The notes beneath the pieces are model-generated. The model ran no database searches, was not told the origin of the DNA, and saw only the letters and a program-made list of their open reading frames with translations. From Campylorhamphus procurvoides (Eukaryota; Chordata; Aves; Passeriformes; Dendrocolaptidae): a DNA stretch of 64,000 bases. This document shows, piece by piece, positions 47,701 through 60,000 of this stretch. The stretch lies in assembly GCA_013396655.1 (NCBI GenBank), contig WBMV01009262.1, forward strand, positions 155,080 to 219,079, read 5' to 3'. The stretch's first letter is position 1; every line of letters starts with the position of its first letter. Position numbers and translations under genes: made by a program.

Positions 47701-50700
47701 TGTAACATGGGTGGCAAGATAATAAGGTAACTGTAATCTACAAATTTTCCTCCTATACTGAGCTTGTGTTAATCCAGGTGTGTGGCCCAAGATCTTCTCT
47801 GAAATTTCCCTCAGTTTCAGAAACTGTTGTGTTTTATTTCACATTAATGATCTCTAAGGGAGAACTTCAAACCATGAATATAAAGTATCTTTTTCCTCAC
47901 CTTTGTTATAATTTCTGAGTGACACACAGTCCATTCCCTCACTCCTATTTCATTATCCTACTTATTCATCACCTTACATGTTGAAGGACACTTCTTTCCA
48001 ATCACAAGTCATTGGGAAAGCCCAAATTCTCTGGAGTGAGACTGATGAAAGTCTCCTGTTTATGGATGGAGATCAAGGACTGATATAAATATACCAATAC
48101 AAGGTGAGCATATTCTTTTACTTGCTTATTTCTTACATTATTATTCAGGTCCAAACAATATTAATATGTCTGCCATTCCTCGTGTTGAATTTGCAATTAC
48201 TAGAAAATATTTCAGCCCAATTCCTGCAATTCCAGGAATCAGCAACAGTGTCTAACAGATGGAGTAAGTTATCAAGCCAAAACTGGTTACACTACTAAAA
48301 TATTTCTTGCTGTTTAAGAGCATTACCTTTGTGAGAAATTTATACAAACGAGTTTGAGAGACTCCATTTCATAACACAGAAACAAAGAATTTCAAAGGCT
48401 TACCAAATATCCCAAAACATCTGCAATGCAACAGGCACAAACTTTACAAGCAACCTTCAAGTTACCTGTGCCCTTTCTAAATGCAGCTTAACCACATCTT
48501 ATTTATGCCATACTGAAAGATGTCTTGCTAAGGATATTGGGATTTCCCAACTAGGAATGCTTTGCCTCAGCAAGGGATTTTTCCTGTATTTTGGACAGTG
48601 TGTGACTTGATTTTTCGAGACCCACTACAGTGACTAACCCAAAAGGCTCACTGCAACCCATCATTCACATGCATAGTTTTGCAAGCTTTGTAATAACTCT
48701 GTCCTAGATAAAGAGTTCCCAAACCAAAGGTGACATATAAACCACTCCAGAGTTGGACAGAACTTGGGATGTAGCTATAAACTGACACTGCCCACAAGAG
48801 AATCACATCCCCTGCTGCTGCTGTGAAGAATGAAAATGAGAAATGAAAACACAACAGGCTAAGTTCTCTAAAAACTCAGGAACTGCAGGTCAGAGCAATA
48901 GCCAAGGGACTCTGGAATAAACCAGAACCTACACTGCCACAAAGGCAAAACATGCCTGCTTCTTGTGTCAGCATCAAGTGTTACGGCAACTCAGGTTGTT
49001 CCTGTTACACTCCTTGCCAGATTCCTCTGTGGACAATTCCACACTCCCCTCAGATGACCTGGAAAGCAAAATGTGGGGACAGGAGCAGTTGATGTGAGCA
49101 GTGTGGAAATGCTGATGGGATAAAGAGCTGCACCAGCAAGGCTGGGAGAACAATGGCTGGAAAGATCCCTGGGCTCCCCTGCAGCCACCATGAATGGGAG
49201 CCAAGAGCATAACTCATCAAAACAAGATGTGCTGGCTTTGTGGTGGGCAGCTCCCTAATCCAGACCAACAGATGCCAGCTCTGGAATACTGCTGACCCAC
49301 ACAGTCAGATGGCTTTTCACTGATGGCCTTACAATCTCCCAACAGAAGTTGCACAAAACATGGTCTCCAACAAGCTGTGATCAAAGTAAGTTTTCCTCTT
49401 AAGGCATCACCTTTTAGACAGGAAAAACAGGCACCTGGTTCTGCTCAGGTAAAAGAGAAGAGCCAAAAAAAAAGGCAAAGGGAGGAAAGGGAAAAAGCAG
49501 GCTACAGAAAGCCAGATCTCCTAGTTCAGCTCCTTTCAGATCACAACTTCCAGTGCCTCTGCGCTGCATGGAGCTTATTAAGGAGAGGAGCACAAGGCTA
49601 TGTGGCAGCTCCACACCACACAGAAAAGTACCTCTCTCAAAAGATAAACAATCCTACAATCCTCCCTGAGCTTTTTTTGTTTCTAAGGAAAAAAACCCTC
49701 TTTTCAAGTACAGCACACAAGCAAATGTAAAGTCTCCAGCTGGTAGGTTTCCTGCCAGATCCCTGTGGGAGTTCTTCCCTCCAGCCCTGGCACGGCGAGC
49801 CCGGTGCCAGCATGACACCAGAGCCATTGTTGGGAAATACGTGTTGGTATTTGTCATTTATTGATTACTGTCACAGAAATACTCCAAAGGCAGAATTCTG
49901 CCCCTGACTTGGCACGCTAAAGGCCAACAAGAGGTCACCTTTCAGCTGTAGGACTGAAGTTCTACATGACATCTCAGCCTGTTCTTCCCTGGAAACCACA
50001 AAGCCAGGACCATTTCCATCCCCCTCCCAAGACTCATGCATCATTCACCCAACTCTCCAAACACACACATTTTAGAGGGTAAATGTGGATTCCCAAATGA
50101 ATCCAAGCTAACAGTCTACAGCTAGGGCCTCCCTCAACTTGTTTCAAAGCTTGTAAAAGAAAATGTACCTGTTGCTGTGTTTATGTAAATAAAACACAAG
50201 GTATTTGTGGGTTGTAGCACTCTCTGCTCAGCCCAGATCCATCAGACACCCTGGAAGGGGTGAAAATAATCCAGCTGTTGGCAGGGCAGAAAGACTTCCA
50301 GAGGTCTAGGAATTTCTCCACAAAAATACAGCCTTTGACCTCTTTAACTGACCTGGCCCACCTTGGTTTTGATTCTTTCCTAAATGCAAGGTGGGGGGAA
50401 AAATGAAGTCATGGAAACATGCCAGAGACATATTGATGCTTCAACAATCAAGTCATGGAAATATGCAGGATATATATTGATGTTTCAATAACTGGATGAT
50501 GAAGAACTGAAAAGCAGGGTATCTCAAGGGGCTTTGATTAAAAAAAGTGAAAAAACCCAGTTTTGGCCCAGTTTTGAAGACTTCCTCAACAGAAACAAAA
50601 ATAATGGATGTTTGACTTTGGGATGCTCTGATTGTATCTTAGATCATTATCATAAATCCTCGCTAATTTGTATTTTTAGCACCACAGCAAAAAAACCCAT

Positions 50701-52688
50701 TTGTAATTATGTATATGGTGATGCTGTAATAGGTTATGGGTATACAGTCTCTAAATAGAAAAACTTGATAATATTGCAGTTTGTTTCCAGTTCCTTTTAG
50801 TGAAAAAGTGGAGGTTGGAAACTGTGCAATTTTCAAATAGGATAGATTGCAAGAATGAGGAAAGCTTTGAATTAAAACCAGACATTTTCTACGTATACAG
50901 AAATATATTCTGTTTCAGAATAACACACAGGGTGGGACAGGGAAAGTTTCCAGCCCCTTCTGCAAAGTCCTTGATGAAGAAGGGAAGATGCTGGAGGAGG
51001 AAAGCCAGGCTGGCACAAAGGAACGCAGCAGGATAACACAGAAACTCACAGGAATTGTGCCTGCGACGGAAGCCTTTGGATTGAGTCAGCGCTTCCAGGT
51101 GGCGATCCATGTAGCTCTTGGAGCACTGCTGCTGGGGAGAGATGAGAATGTCCTGATTCTTCATGTCTGTCCTCCTGGGGATGTTCTGGGGAGCACTGCT
51201 GGACATGGGCTTCTTCAACACTTTGCCAGTACCGTTCTGACTGGGCCCCACCTGGCACCCGACCCCAGGGATGCCTGTTTCCATCTGCTGCAGGTCCCCG
51301 CATTTTCTGCTGTCCCCCGGCCCTGGGATCTCCAGAATCTTCAGCTCAGTGATGTCACCTGCCCTAAAAACACAATAAGAAATCCAGAAATTCGTGAATT
51401 TAGCACTCGAGGTGCCCTTTTGCAAAAAAGCTCCTAAAGAAAAACATCCAGCATTGCACAGTGGGGATGTTCTGATGCCATTATCAATAGAAACAAGGGA
51501 ATAAAAGTATTTTAATACTCAAACATACAGGATATTTCCACAGACATCAAAATGCTAAACAAAAAATAAAGAATAACCACACCAGTACTTCTATGCTGCA
51601 ACTGGATTTTATTTGAAAGGTACTGTTCTCAGCTGAAACAGGAATCAGTCTGGAAACAACGAGCCCAGACCTTTGCAAAAATCTGAATTAATTTAACAGT
51701 TTCAGGATAATTAATTACTCTCAGCCTTGAGGCTCCTATTACTTTTAATCCATTTCTAAGAATGTTACCCTTAGATTAGTGCAGTTCATGCTCAAATAAA
51801 GATGGTACTTCCCATTCCCACAATAAAAAAGAATAAAGGAAACTAATCTAGCACTGGGCACAAGCCAAAGAGAAACAAAAAGGATCACAAAGACCTCCAC
51901 TTGCACTGACTGCATGATTTACATCAGAAATTAGGCTCTTCTAGTGTTAATTTACTATTTGTCAAAGTGGCATATAAAAGCAGACAAACTTCAACACATC
52001 TCCTGGAAAGTTGTGGTTCTTTCCCCACTCTCTTTCTTCAGAACCCAAGGAAAAGAAAATTAAGAGTATTGACTTGGCAGAATTAATCTTACTGAAAAGT
52101 CAGTGACTCAGAGTCTTAATTATAATATTCCAGGGAACAGAAAAATGTCCAGTGATGAGTGACTCTTAATTATGCTTTTTAAGCACACTGTTACCAGGAA
52201 CTGCTGGGAAAGAACTGCTGAGGGCAAAGCTTTAAAAAAGTATGTCATCTCCCTCAGTTACCCAAAAACCTAACAACAAAATGTATACACACAATAATAT
52301 ATAAATATATTTATATACACACAGAGTCTCACCCACAAACAACCTCCAAGCCTGAACTGGAATCAGAACTGGAAACTAATCTCCTGCACACAAACTAACA
52401 CAAACATAAGAGACACTCAGGAGGAGTAAGGAAATTTAGTAGGGAAAAAAAGCCCCCAAAACATCCAAACCACCACAGACCTTGCCTGGGAAAAGGCAGG
52501 AGGGTAAAAGAGACAGACACTAACCTGAAGGTGACTTCTGGCACGAGGCATTTGACCCCATTGTGGAAGGGCCGTGTCAGGGAAATGGTCTGGCTGACCT
52601 GGTCCACAGCAGACACTCTTCCTTGGTAGACCCCCAAGCTTTCTCCACAGTTTATGGACACAATGCTCCCAAGCCAGTCTGTAGCCAT
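35751..52688 (-). CDS. EDC3: Enhancer of mRNA-decapping protein 3
   Basis: A cytoplasmic P-body scaffold that activates DCP2-mediated decapping. Coding exons in transcript order: 52688-52525, 51363-51050, 47416-47081, 39013-38860, 37468-37251, 36085-35751. They splice in frame to 506 aa, within two residues of the human length as I recall it. The N-terminal LSm domain begins MATDWLGSIVSINCGESLG (about 1-65). A low-complexity linker follows, with SPQQQCSKSYMDRH and RRRHNSWSSSSRHP. The FDF motif DTDFDFEGNLALFDK lies near 199-213 and binds the DDX6 helicase. The C-terminal YjeF_N dimerisation domain includes RPTVALLCGPHVKGAQG and DLVINCLDC, ending FVIPLHST. The start is the first ATG after the acceptor at 52706. 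No frameshift or missing domain is seen. Confidence 0.97.
36575..36750 (-). mobile_element. CR1 LINE 3'-end fragment in EDC3 intron 6
   Basis: The plus strand reads AATCATATAACAGGTTGG, TTGGAAGGGGTCTTAAAG, CTGCCACGGGCAGGGACACC and CAACCTGGTCTTGAAAAC, the reverse complement of a CR1 3' end. It is sense relative to EDC3 transcription and has drifted from consensus. Confidence 0.9.
37665..37960 (-). mobile_element. CR1 LINE 3'-end fragment in EDC3 intron 5
   Basis: It starts with TTCATAGAATCACAGACTGG on the plus strand and runs through GACACCTTCTCCTAGACTGC, CAACCTGGCCTTGAACAC and GCCTCACCATCCTCACATGG into the next upstream CR1 segment. It is longer than most fragments here (about 295 bp) and sense relative to EDC3. 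Confidence 0.92.
39014..47080 (-). other. EDC3: Large EDC3 intron 4
   Basis: This 8.1 kb intron lies between the exon encoding the FDF region (47081-47416) and the next exon (38860-39013). Apart from one CR1 fragment at 40075-40315, I recognise no exon, RNA gene or regulatory array. The other EDC3 introns (47417-51049 and 51364-52524) also show nothing I can support. Confidence 0.7.
40075..40315 (-). mobile_element. CR1 LINE 3'-end fragment in EDC3 intron 4
   Basis: The plus strand reads ATCACAGAAGCATGGAATGG, GAGTTGGAAAGAACATTAAAG, GGGCAGGGACACCTCCCAC, TTCTCTGGGCAACCTGTGCC and AAGAATTCCCTCCTAATACC, the reverse complement of a CR1 3' end. It is sense relative to EDC3. Confidence 0.93.
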
Positions 52689-54299
52689 ATTTCTGGCACA
52701 CAGTTGCTGTAAAGAGACACAGGGCTGGTTGCAACAAGATGCAGAAAAGTGACAACCTGAATCAGCATGAGCTGCATCCCCTGGCCCATAATCCTGGCTC
52801 CCACTCAGGCTCCAGCTTTGTCAGCTTCCCTGTCCTTTGTGGGGAGGAAACAGCATCCCCAAGGGCTGTAACACAGATCACTGTTTGAGCTTCTGAGAGT
52901 GATATTGAGTATTTAGTCCTGCCTGTGGACATTCTCCCTGTGATTTCAAACCAGGAATTCATCTTCACTTCCCTTTTTAAAAATGTAGGATGTGAGCACT
53001 GGGGCAGAACAGGTTCAGTGAATATGCACATTGAGATAATTCATCTCTGCACGTGCAAATGAAAACCAAAATCTTCAAGGGCACAGAGAGATATAAAAGG
53101 AGGGAAAATCCCAAACACTAGAGTCCAGGACAAATGCCCCCATGCTCTCCAGAGCCAGGATTATTAGTATCACTGCCACAATTTAAAAATAAAAAAATAA
53201 AAGTGAAAAAAAAAGTTGCTCTGCTTTCCAGCATGAGAATCAAGGAGAAAAACCTCAAATTTATTTAGTCAGATATTTAATCCCAACACACCTGGCAACA
53301 GCCAAACACCTCCTTTGATCAAAGATTTCCTCAGACACAGGGAGGTGACAGCCTCACTAGCATCACCAGAGAGCAAGAGAGATGACAAGCTCCTAAATGT
53401 ATAGAATTGCCTTTCATGCTGTAATCAAAGAGGGAGAATGTTTTATATTTACTCTATAAAGAACACAGCAGATAACACAGGCAGATCAACATCAATACAT
53501 AAATCACGTTTCTGGGAGAGGCATTTGAATTCTCTTCAAGCCCTTCCTGTGCTGAGCTTCCTGGAAAAAGATGCAAGTTAAAAAAAACCTGGGTATATAA
53601 AAATATTTTACTTCCCCCAATTTTCAAAGCACTGCAAACAGGGAATGCTTCGAAGGGAAGAAAACACTAAATCTGGTCACTACGGCGTAAATTCATCAGG
53701 ACCAGCCTCCTTTCCTTCCTCTTGCTGTGTGTTTATGTTCACCCACGATGACAATGTCTGCATTCCAAGATGATGGCTGATAAAAAGCACTCTCAAAACA
53801 CAGGTAACACTTCCCGGAGTACCTGCAGTAAAACTAAAATTTCATTTCCTCTCCTGGTTTTACCTCCCTTAGAAAATAAGCGAAAGGGCTCAGCGCACAC
53901 CATCACCTTACACAGACCCCTTCTAGAAATAAGAGCCTCCTTTCATCNAAAAATAAGAGACAACTTTAAACAAAAAAAAAAAGGGGTGGGGGGGGGAAAT
54001 CTATGTTTGAGTGCAAATACAAACTTAATTATAACAGGGCTGGATCGGGGTGAGCTGCCCTCCAGCTTGACTCCCATAGCAAAACACAAAGTAAACGCAG
54101 GGGGGACCCCCCCGGTCACACAGACCCTCCATGGACAAACACCGAGTCCCGCCCCACAGGCAAACACACTGCCCCCCGTAGTTAAACACCGGGGCGCCCC
54201 CGGGGATCCCCCGGCCCAGCCTCCCCACCGCGGCCCGCGCAGGGCGGGCAGGGCCTCACGGGAGGCCCGCACCTCTCGGCAAGTCGGGTCTCACTNACC
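52689..54299 (-). other. EDC3: EDC3 5' UTR: noncoding exon 1, intron 1 and start of exon 2
   Basis: Exon 2 begins at 52706 after a TTTACAG acceptor and has 18 nt of leader before the ATG. Upstream, the minus strand shows a donor of the form CGCG|GTNAGTGAG at 54298-54297, which marks the end of a noncoding first exon at 54299. The N at 54296 falls inside this donor and is most likely an A or G. The intron between contains no recognised element. A second N lies at 53947 beside A- and G-rich runs. Confidence 0.7.
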
Positions 54300-54425
54300 G
54301 CGCCCCCTCCGCCTCTGCGGCGCTCGCCCTGACGTCACTTCCGGCACCGCCCCCCTCGCGCGGCGCTCCGGCCGCCCGCGGGGCCATAGAGAGGTGCGTG
54401 GCGGCCGCGCTTGGCGCATGCGGAG
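54300..54425 (-). promoter_or_regulatory. EDC3: EDC3 CpG-island promoter with CRE, ETS and NRF1-like sites
   Basis: The stretch is CpG-dense and lacks a TATA box. A perfect palindromic CRE, TGACGTCA, lies at 54330-54337 and abuts the ETS word ACTTCCGG (54337-54344). An NRF1-like GCGCATGCG lies at 54414-54422. This combination is typical of housekeeping promoters. The exact start site is unknown, so some of these sites may lie within exon 1. Confidence 0.65.
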
Positions 54426-54544
54426 TGCGCGCGGCGTGAGCCAGCTGTGCCAGCTGTGCCACACACCCGCTTAGGAGACATAAAACACCATGCTTTTATT
54501 ACAAACAAATGTTCATAAACTTAGGGATTAATTTTTTAGGCCGT

Positions 54545-54966
54545 ACCGCGAAAGCTGTAAGGTACCAGGTCCTGTCTGGAGCTGGTGCCAGGTACAATTT
54601 GCGTTTGGGAATAGGGAATTATGAGAGAAGTTGGAGATATGGCCAAAACAAGCCCTTGGCCACATGGCAGGCCTTTGTGTGCAGATAAAAATGCCCACCC
54701 TGACCAGGGGACCCCATCTCCCCGCACAGGGGGGCATAACAAACCCAGTCAGGAGAAGAAGCCCACTCCTCATTATGCTAACAAGGTGGGGCCCTTGGGA
54801 TATATAAAAAGCATGATTTTTAGGGTGGGAACGTGCTTTTTGGACCTCTGTGGCCTGAGCACCCAGTGTGTGCTGAAATAGAAACTTTCCTTGTCTGCTA
54901 AACTTCTTTATCTCACAGATATTTGCATCTTCTCTAAATTCAATGAAAGAGATTTTTCTCACACGC
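54545..54966 (+). mobile_element. Probable solitary retroviral-type LTR beside the EDC3 promoter
   Basis: The stretch has LTR-like organisation on the plus strand. A TATA-like GGGATATATAAAAAGCATG lies near 54798-54816, and then CTGTGGCCTGAGCACCC. A degenerate poly(A)-signal region GCTGAAATAGAAACTTTCC lies near 54870-54888, followed by CTTGTCTGCTAAACTTC. The order (promoter, then poly(A) region about 80 nt later) fits an avian endogenous-retrovirus LTR. Ends are approximate and I could not find a target-site duplication. No internal viral genes are present here. Confidence 0.55.
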
Positions 54967-55084
54967 CGACTCTGTTTGGCCTCCCCCTGCCCCACTGACA
55001 CCACTCTCACCCATCTTCCTGCACCTCCATGTATTGCTGCAGCTGCACGTCCCTTGTTGTGTCTCCATTGTCACTGCTAAATGT

Positions 55085-55270
55085 TTTCCCTGATCTGTCA
55101 CACCTCCATCACGTCCCCATCACACCTCCATCCCCTCTGTCACCTTTCCATCCTCTCCATCCCCTCCATCACACCTCAATCACTTCTGCTATCATCTTCA
55201 CCTCCATCATCTTCATCCCCTCCACCCTTTCCATCACACCTCCATTACCTCTGTCCTGGACACATTCACC
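55085..55270. repeat. Degenerate pyrimidine-rich repeat (CACCTCCATCAC-like words)
   Basis: Words such as CACACCTCCATCAC and CATCCCCTC recur irregularly for about 185 bp, giving a strand strongly biased to C and T. It resembles a decayed short-period minisatellite. The open frames across it are a by-product of the low complexity. Confidence 0.7.
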
Positions 55271-55279
55271 TCCTATTTT

Positions 55280-57084
55280 CTCCTGGGCTCCATCAGCACC
55301 AGCTTTCTCTGCTCCACAGCTGGGAGGAAGGAGCAGGTGAAGTGCTGGCTCCCCGTGCTGCTGACCTGCCTGAGCTAAACACAGACTGGAGCAGGGACAC
55401 TAATTAAGACCAAAATCACAGAAGTGAGCAAGGTCACAACAGGAGAAAGGCTCCTCTGCTGCAGAGCAGCTTTGCAAACCACAACACCAAAATTTAAAAT
55501 TATTCTGTGGTCCCACAGGGCTGGAAACCCAGGAGGGATGAGCCCTGGAAGGATGCCACTCCAGGGATTCCCAAACCCCCACGTTCCATGCACTTGAATT
55601 TAACATTTATTGCCTTGTTTGTTTGTTTGAAGGGAAATTATGCAAAGACTCGGATTTAGTTGTGCTCAGAGATTGGGGACAAGCAGAGCAGGCGATGGCA
55701 TGAAAGATCCCTTCATGAATTGCTCCCCAAAATGCTGGTTTTCACCTACTGATTCTATTTTTTCAGGACTGGAAAGGCTAGTCCTGATTTTCAGTGAAAT
55801 CCTGAACTGATCCAGAGCTTGACATCACCTCTCTGCAAATCCCAGCTGAGACATTAGACAAAAGGACAAGAATCAGCTCCCCTGGGACCTGAAAACTTCC
55901 CCCAGTGCCTTTGGTGCCACAGCCCATTCGTGTCCCACAGGGAAAACCCTGAAGCAAAACATCAAGTCAGACTTTGAAGGATGATGGAAACGTGTGGGGT
56001 GTTTTTTCCCCAAAAAAATCATTACCCAGTGGAATAAGACCAGCAAGAAACTTAAGAAACTTTCAGGTAAGTATTTATTGGGTTAGAAATATGGTGTGGT
56101 TTCTAGCACAGCCCACAGCTGTATTCCATACAAGCACAAACAAGCAGGAATTGCTGCTCTCTTTGCCCTGAGGCTTCTCCTTCCCACTGGCTAAAGTGGA
56201 ATGCAGCATAAGGCACCTCCTGCGGTCCTCAAATTCTTTAATTAGTCTGGATATAGAAATTTATTGCTTCATAAGAAAAAAAACAAAACCTAATCATTAA
56301 AAGAAGCAGCAAATACACAGTCTGAAAGCCAGAAGTGTCCTACTGTCCCTCTTACTGATTCCTGTCCCTTTTTCCCAAGCTTTGTGTTAGGAATTCAGTC
56401 AATATCTCAATCTGTGAGCAGCACTGCTTATGGATATATTTATTTTTCCCAGCAGGCTGCCACCAAGGATCGGTAGAAACACTCAGGAATTCATTGCCTG
56501 AGTTAACATTCAAGGAATTTACATGTGTGGGTGCACACAGGACAGGTCCTCTCGAGGTGGGTGCTGGTGCAGCCTGGAGAGCCCTTCAGAAGGCACCTGG
56601 AGCAGTGGGAAGCACCCATTCCCATTGGCACAAAGAGCTGGCACCTTTGGAAAACAGGTTTTTACCACTGCGAGATAAGGCTCATCAGGTTTCTCTGAGA
56701 GGAACCTGCTGGTTTATTTGTATTCAGATGGAGAAAGTTGTTCGTGGCAGCTCCAGCTCAGGGCAGAAGACAAACCACCAACATCCCACCCTGCTTCTCC
56801 CACCCCCCCAAGCATCCTCCTTCCCACCACGGGGCTTCGATTCACTTGGATGTCTCCAAAAGGCACAAGTGCTGGACCTCTGGTGAACATCCATATGGGA
56901 AAGGGTGATGGAGGCACCTCCAGGGGCTACAAAGATCCCAGTAAGGCTGGCTTTATTCCTCCCTGTCTCCATTTCCAGGAGAGGAAGAAGCCTCCAGTGA
57001 AGCAACACGACAAAGGGCTGTGCCTTAGCAAAAGCAGGCTGAGTGTCCCGCTCTGAGATCTGGCTTTCCACCGCTTCTGGCAGC
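55280..57084 (-). other. CYP1A 3' UTR and downstream flank
   Basis: No coding exon is recognised. Minus-strand AATAAA signals occur at 56952-56957 (about 130 nt past the stop), at 56713-56718, near 56435 and near 56075. Which one ends the transcript is not decidable from sequence. No transposon end is seen. Confidence 0.45.
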
Positions 57085-60000
57085 TTAAGAAGAGCTTTTC
57101 AGGGGAAAACGCTGCTTGATCTGGAAGCATTCACACTTCTTGTACTTCATGGTGAGTCCATACTGAGGGGTGATGTCCACCTCCTCCCCGGGGCGGAGGC
57201 TGAACTCCAGCTGCTGCAGCAGGGTGGTCAGGAAGAGGAAGATCTCCCACCGGCCGATCGTCTCCCCGATGCATCTTCTCTTCCCCAGCCCGAAAGACAA
57301 CACCTTCTCGCTCTCTGTCTTATTTATTTCAGTCCTCGTGGGGTTGAGGAACCGCTCAGGGTTGAAGACTGAGGGTTCCTTCCAAAGGTTCCTGGGGCAG
57401 ACAAGAGACACGCCTGTTTTATCATCCAGTCACAGAATGGGGGACCTAATGGGGGATCTTGTTCCACCCCCTGCCACAAGCAGGGACATCTTCCACTTCA
57501 CCAGGTTGCTCCAAGCCCCATCCAACCTGAACACCCTGAACACTTCCAGGGATGGGGCAGCCACAGCTTCTCTGGCCAACCTGCACCAGGGCCTCACCAT
57601 CCTCACAGAGACCTTCTTCCCAATAACCCATTTATTCCTGCCCTCTGGCAGTGGGAAGCCATTCCCCCTTTTCCTGTCCCCCTATCCCGTGTCCCAAGTC
57701 CCTCTCCAGCTCTCTTGGAGCACCTTTAGGCACTGGAAGAGGCTCTAAGGTCTCCCCAGAGCCTTCTTTTCTTCAGGCTAGACACCCCCAGCTCTCCCAG
57801 CCTGGCTCCAGAGCAGAGGGGCTCCAGCCCTTGGGGCATCATGACAGATTTCACCCACTGTAACAGTGTCAGTGATCAAAAAAATCTCTTTGCAGAGAGA
57901 AACTTTGCAGTGCTGTCTCATTCCACCATCCAAAAACCCTTGGCAAGCTCTGTCCCTGATCTAAAATGCCAATTCTGTGTCAGACTCCATCAGGCCAGTC
58001 TATTGAAATCTCTGTTCCAAGCTCAGACTGTGTTTGCTTATGCAGACACTGCAGATGGATTTAATTCTGCATGTGATTGCCAGAAATCCTGCTGTTTCAG
58101 CAGCACAGAACTCAGTCAGCAGCCCTTGAAAAAGCAAGGATGGAGACCAGAGGGTTTTCTCTCTTTGAATCCTCCCAGCAAAACTTCCCAACCTGTCCCA
58201 GCTTGGCTGCTGGGAGGTGCCAGGTGGGATTTAACAGTGTCTTAGCTGAGAATTTCTTCTTGGATATGGGGAATCCTCTGTGTCCTAAAGATTGCCTTTC
58301 CATTTCAGGCTCAGCAGAGTAGCAGAAGGGATATTGGAAGGTTTCTGTGCTGCTGGGGTATTTGGATACAAACATCTTGAGTTTCTCATCCAAAATACCC
58401 AATCTGGGAACCACGTTCTGTATCAAGCCTTAATCATCTTTCTCCCCACCAAGAGGGTCTCTGGGGGGGAGCAGTGGGGAGACAAGATGGGACTTTGCTC
58501 CCCAGACCACCTTTCATTCACAAAGCTGTTTATCAGCAATCACAACACAAGCCCACCAAGTTTCCCGAGAGTCATGCCATGACATTCTTCTCCCTTAAAG
58601 AGGGAACCAGGCCATTCCCATTGAGCACATGCAGAGCCATCAACCCAAATCATGAGATCTGCTTGGCAGGGGGATCTATTGACCCCTGATTATCCAGCAG
58701 CCTGAGCTTCCAGCCCTTGCCCTGTGCATCGAGGGTCTCTCCACAGAAATTGGGTAAGCCCTGGTGTTGGGGAGCTGCTGAACTGATGGCCAAGTCAACC
58801 TGGACCAGCCCCACACCCAGGAGAGCGATGGTTGGGCTCAGCAATTAATCCACACAATTTTTGACCCAATCTACCTTTTTCTTCGTGATCCATTCTTTTG
58901 GCACAAGGATCAGTGATCTTAACCCCAAGCAAGCCCAGATGAACACGGGAGGTTTGGAATACTCACTCATCGTGATTCACTTGCCACTGGTTGATGAACA
59001 CACAGGTGTCCTTGGGGATGTAGTAGCCATTCAGCACCGTTGCTTTTGTTGTGCTGAAGGAAACACAGGTGGAAAGATAAGTTAGATGAAACCCATAACT
59101 TCATAATTAATCAAAGCCTGGCAAATCATCTTTAACGCCCTATTTTTGCTCTTAGGACCGGCTAGGAAATACCACAAGTTGTATTTGGGAGATTAAATAG
59201 TCTTGGTTATGTTTTCCCCAAGCAGAAAAATTCTAGTTTCATTTCACAGCTCATGCTAGATGAGTTATGATGTGGTTTTTCCCAAGGCAGGAGGAAATGA
59301 TCAACCCAGGGGTGCTCACCATCCCTCTGATAGCAAAGATTTTGGAGTGAAACCACCCTCAAAGTAAAGCATTCAACCCCAGAACAGCAGCAAGCCAGAG
59401 TATTTCCCCCTAGCAGGGACCAATCTCCCTAAATGTAACCTCCCAGAAAATCACTCCAAAAAAAACCCCCAGATAAGGTGTCAGCCACTCCAGCCCGTAC
59501 CTGTGAGGGATGGTGAAGGGCAGGAAGGAGGAGTGCCTGAACATCTCCAGGATAAAGGCTTCTGTGTAGGGCAGCGTGCCCCGGTCCGACAGGCGCGGTC
59601 TCCTCTCCCGACCGATGGTCTGGTCTGTGGGAAGTAGAGTGAAGGATAAAGGTTAGGATCAGTGCAGACCAAAGAGGTTTTGGCCCCAGAGGAAGGTGGT
59701 TCATGGACTCACCTAGTTCTTCCTGGATCTTCTTCTGGATATCGGGGTACAAGGCAACATACATGAGGCTCCAGGATAAGGCAGTTGTCACAGTGTCAAA
59801 GCCTGCATGGACATGAAAAAGGCAGGCAGTTATCAGAAGAGAACAGGTCCATGGGTGTTACAGATCCCACCACTCCAGATGTTTGCCTTAGAGTGATTTT
59901 GCCATCACCTGTCACTGAAAAGCTCTGGCCATTGCTAAGGAGGGCACCCAAGAGCTCAACAGCAGCTCCACACACCCAGACATGGCCAGGTTCTCATCCC

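Noticed and set aside
48648..48854. Minus-strand 68-residue frame that looks membrane-protein-like, preceded by a CAG run resembling an acceptor
   Set aside because: It lies in an EDC3 intron whose flanking exons already join in frame to the full-length protein. I recognise no family, and hydrophobic frames of this size occur by chance.
54290..54300. Possible defective EDC3 exon 1 donor
   Set aside because: The irregularity is a single ambiguous N in GTNAGT. Any purine there restores a normal donor, so this is a sequencing uncertainty and not a mutation.
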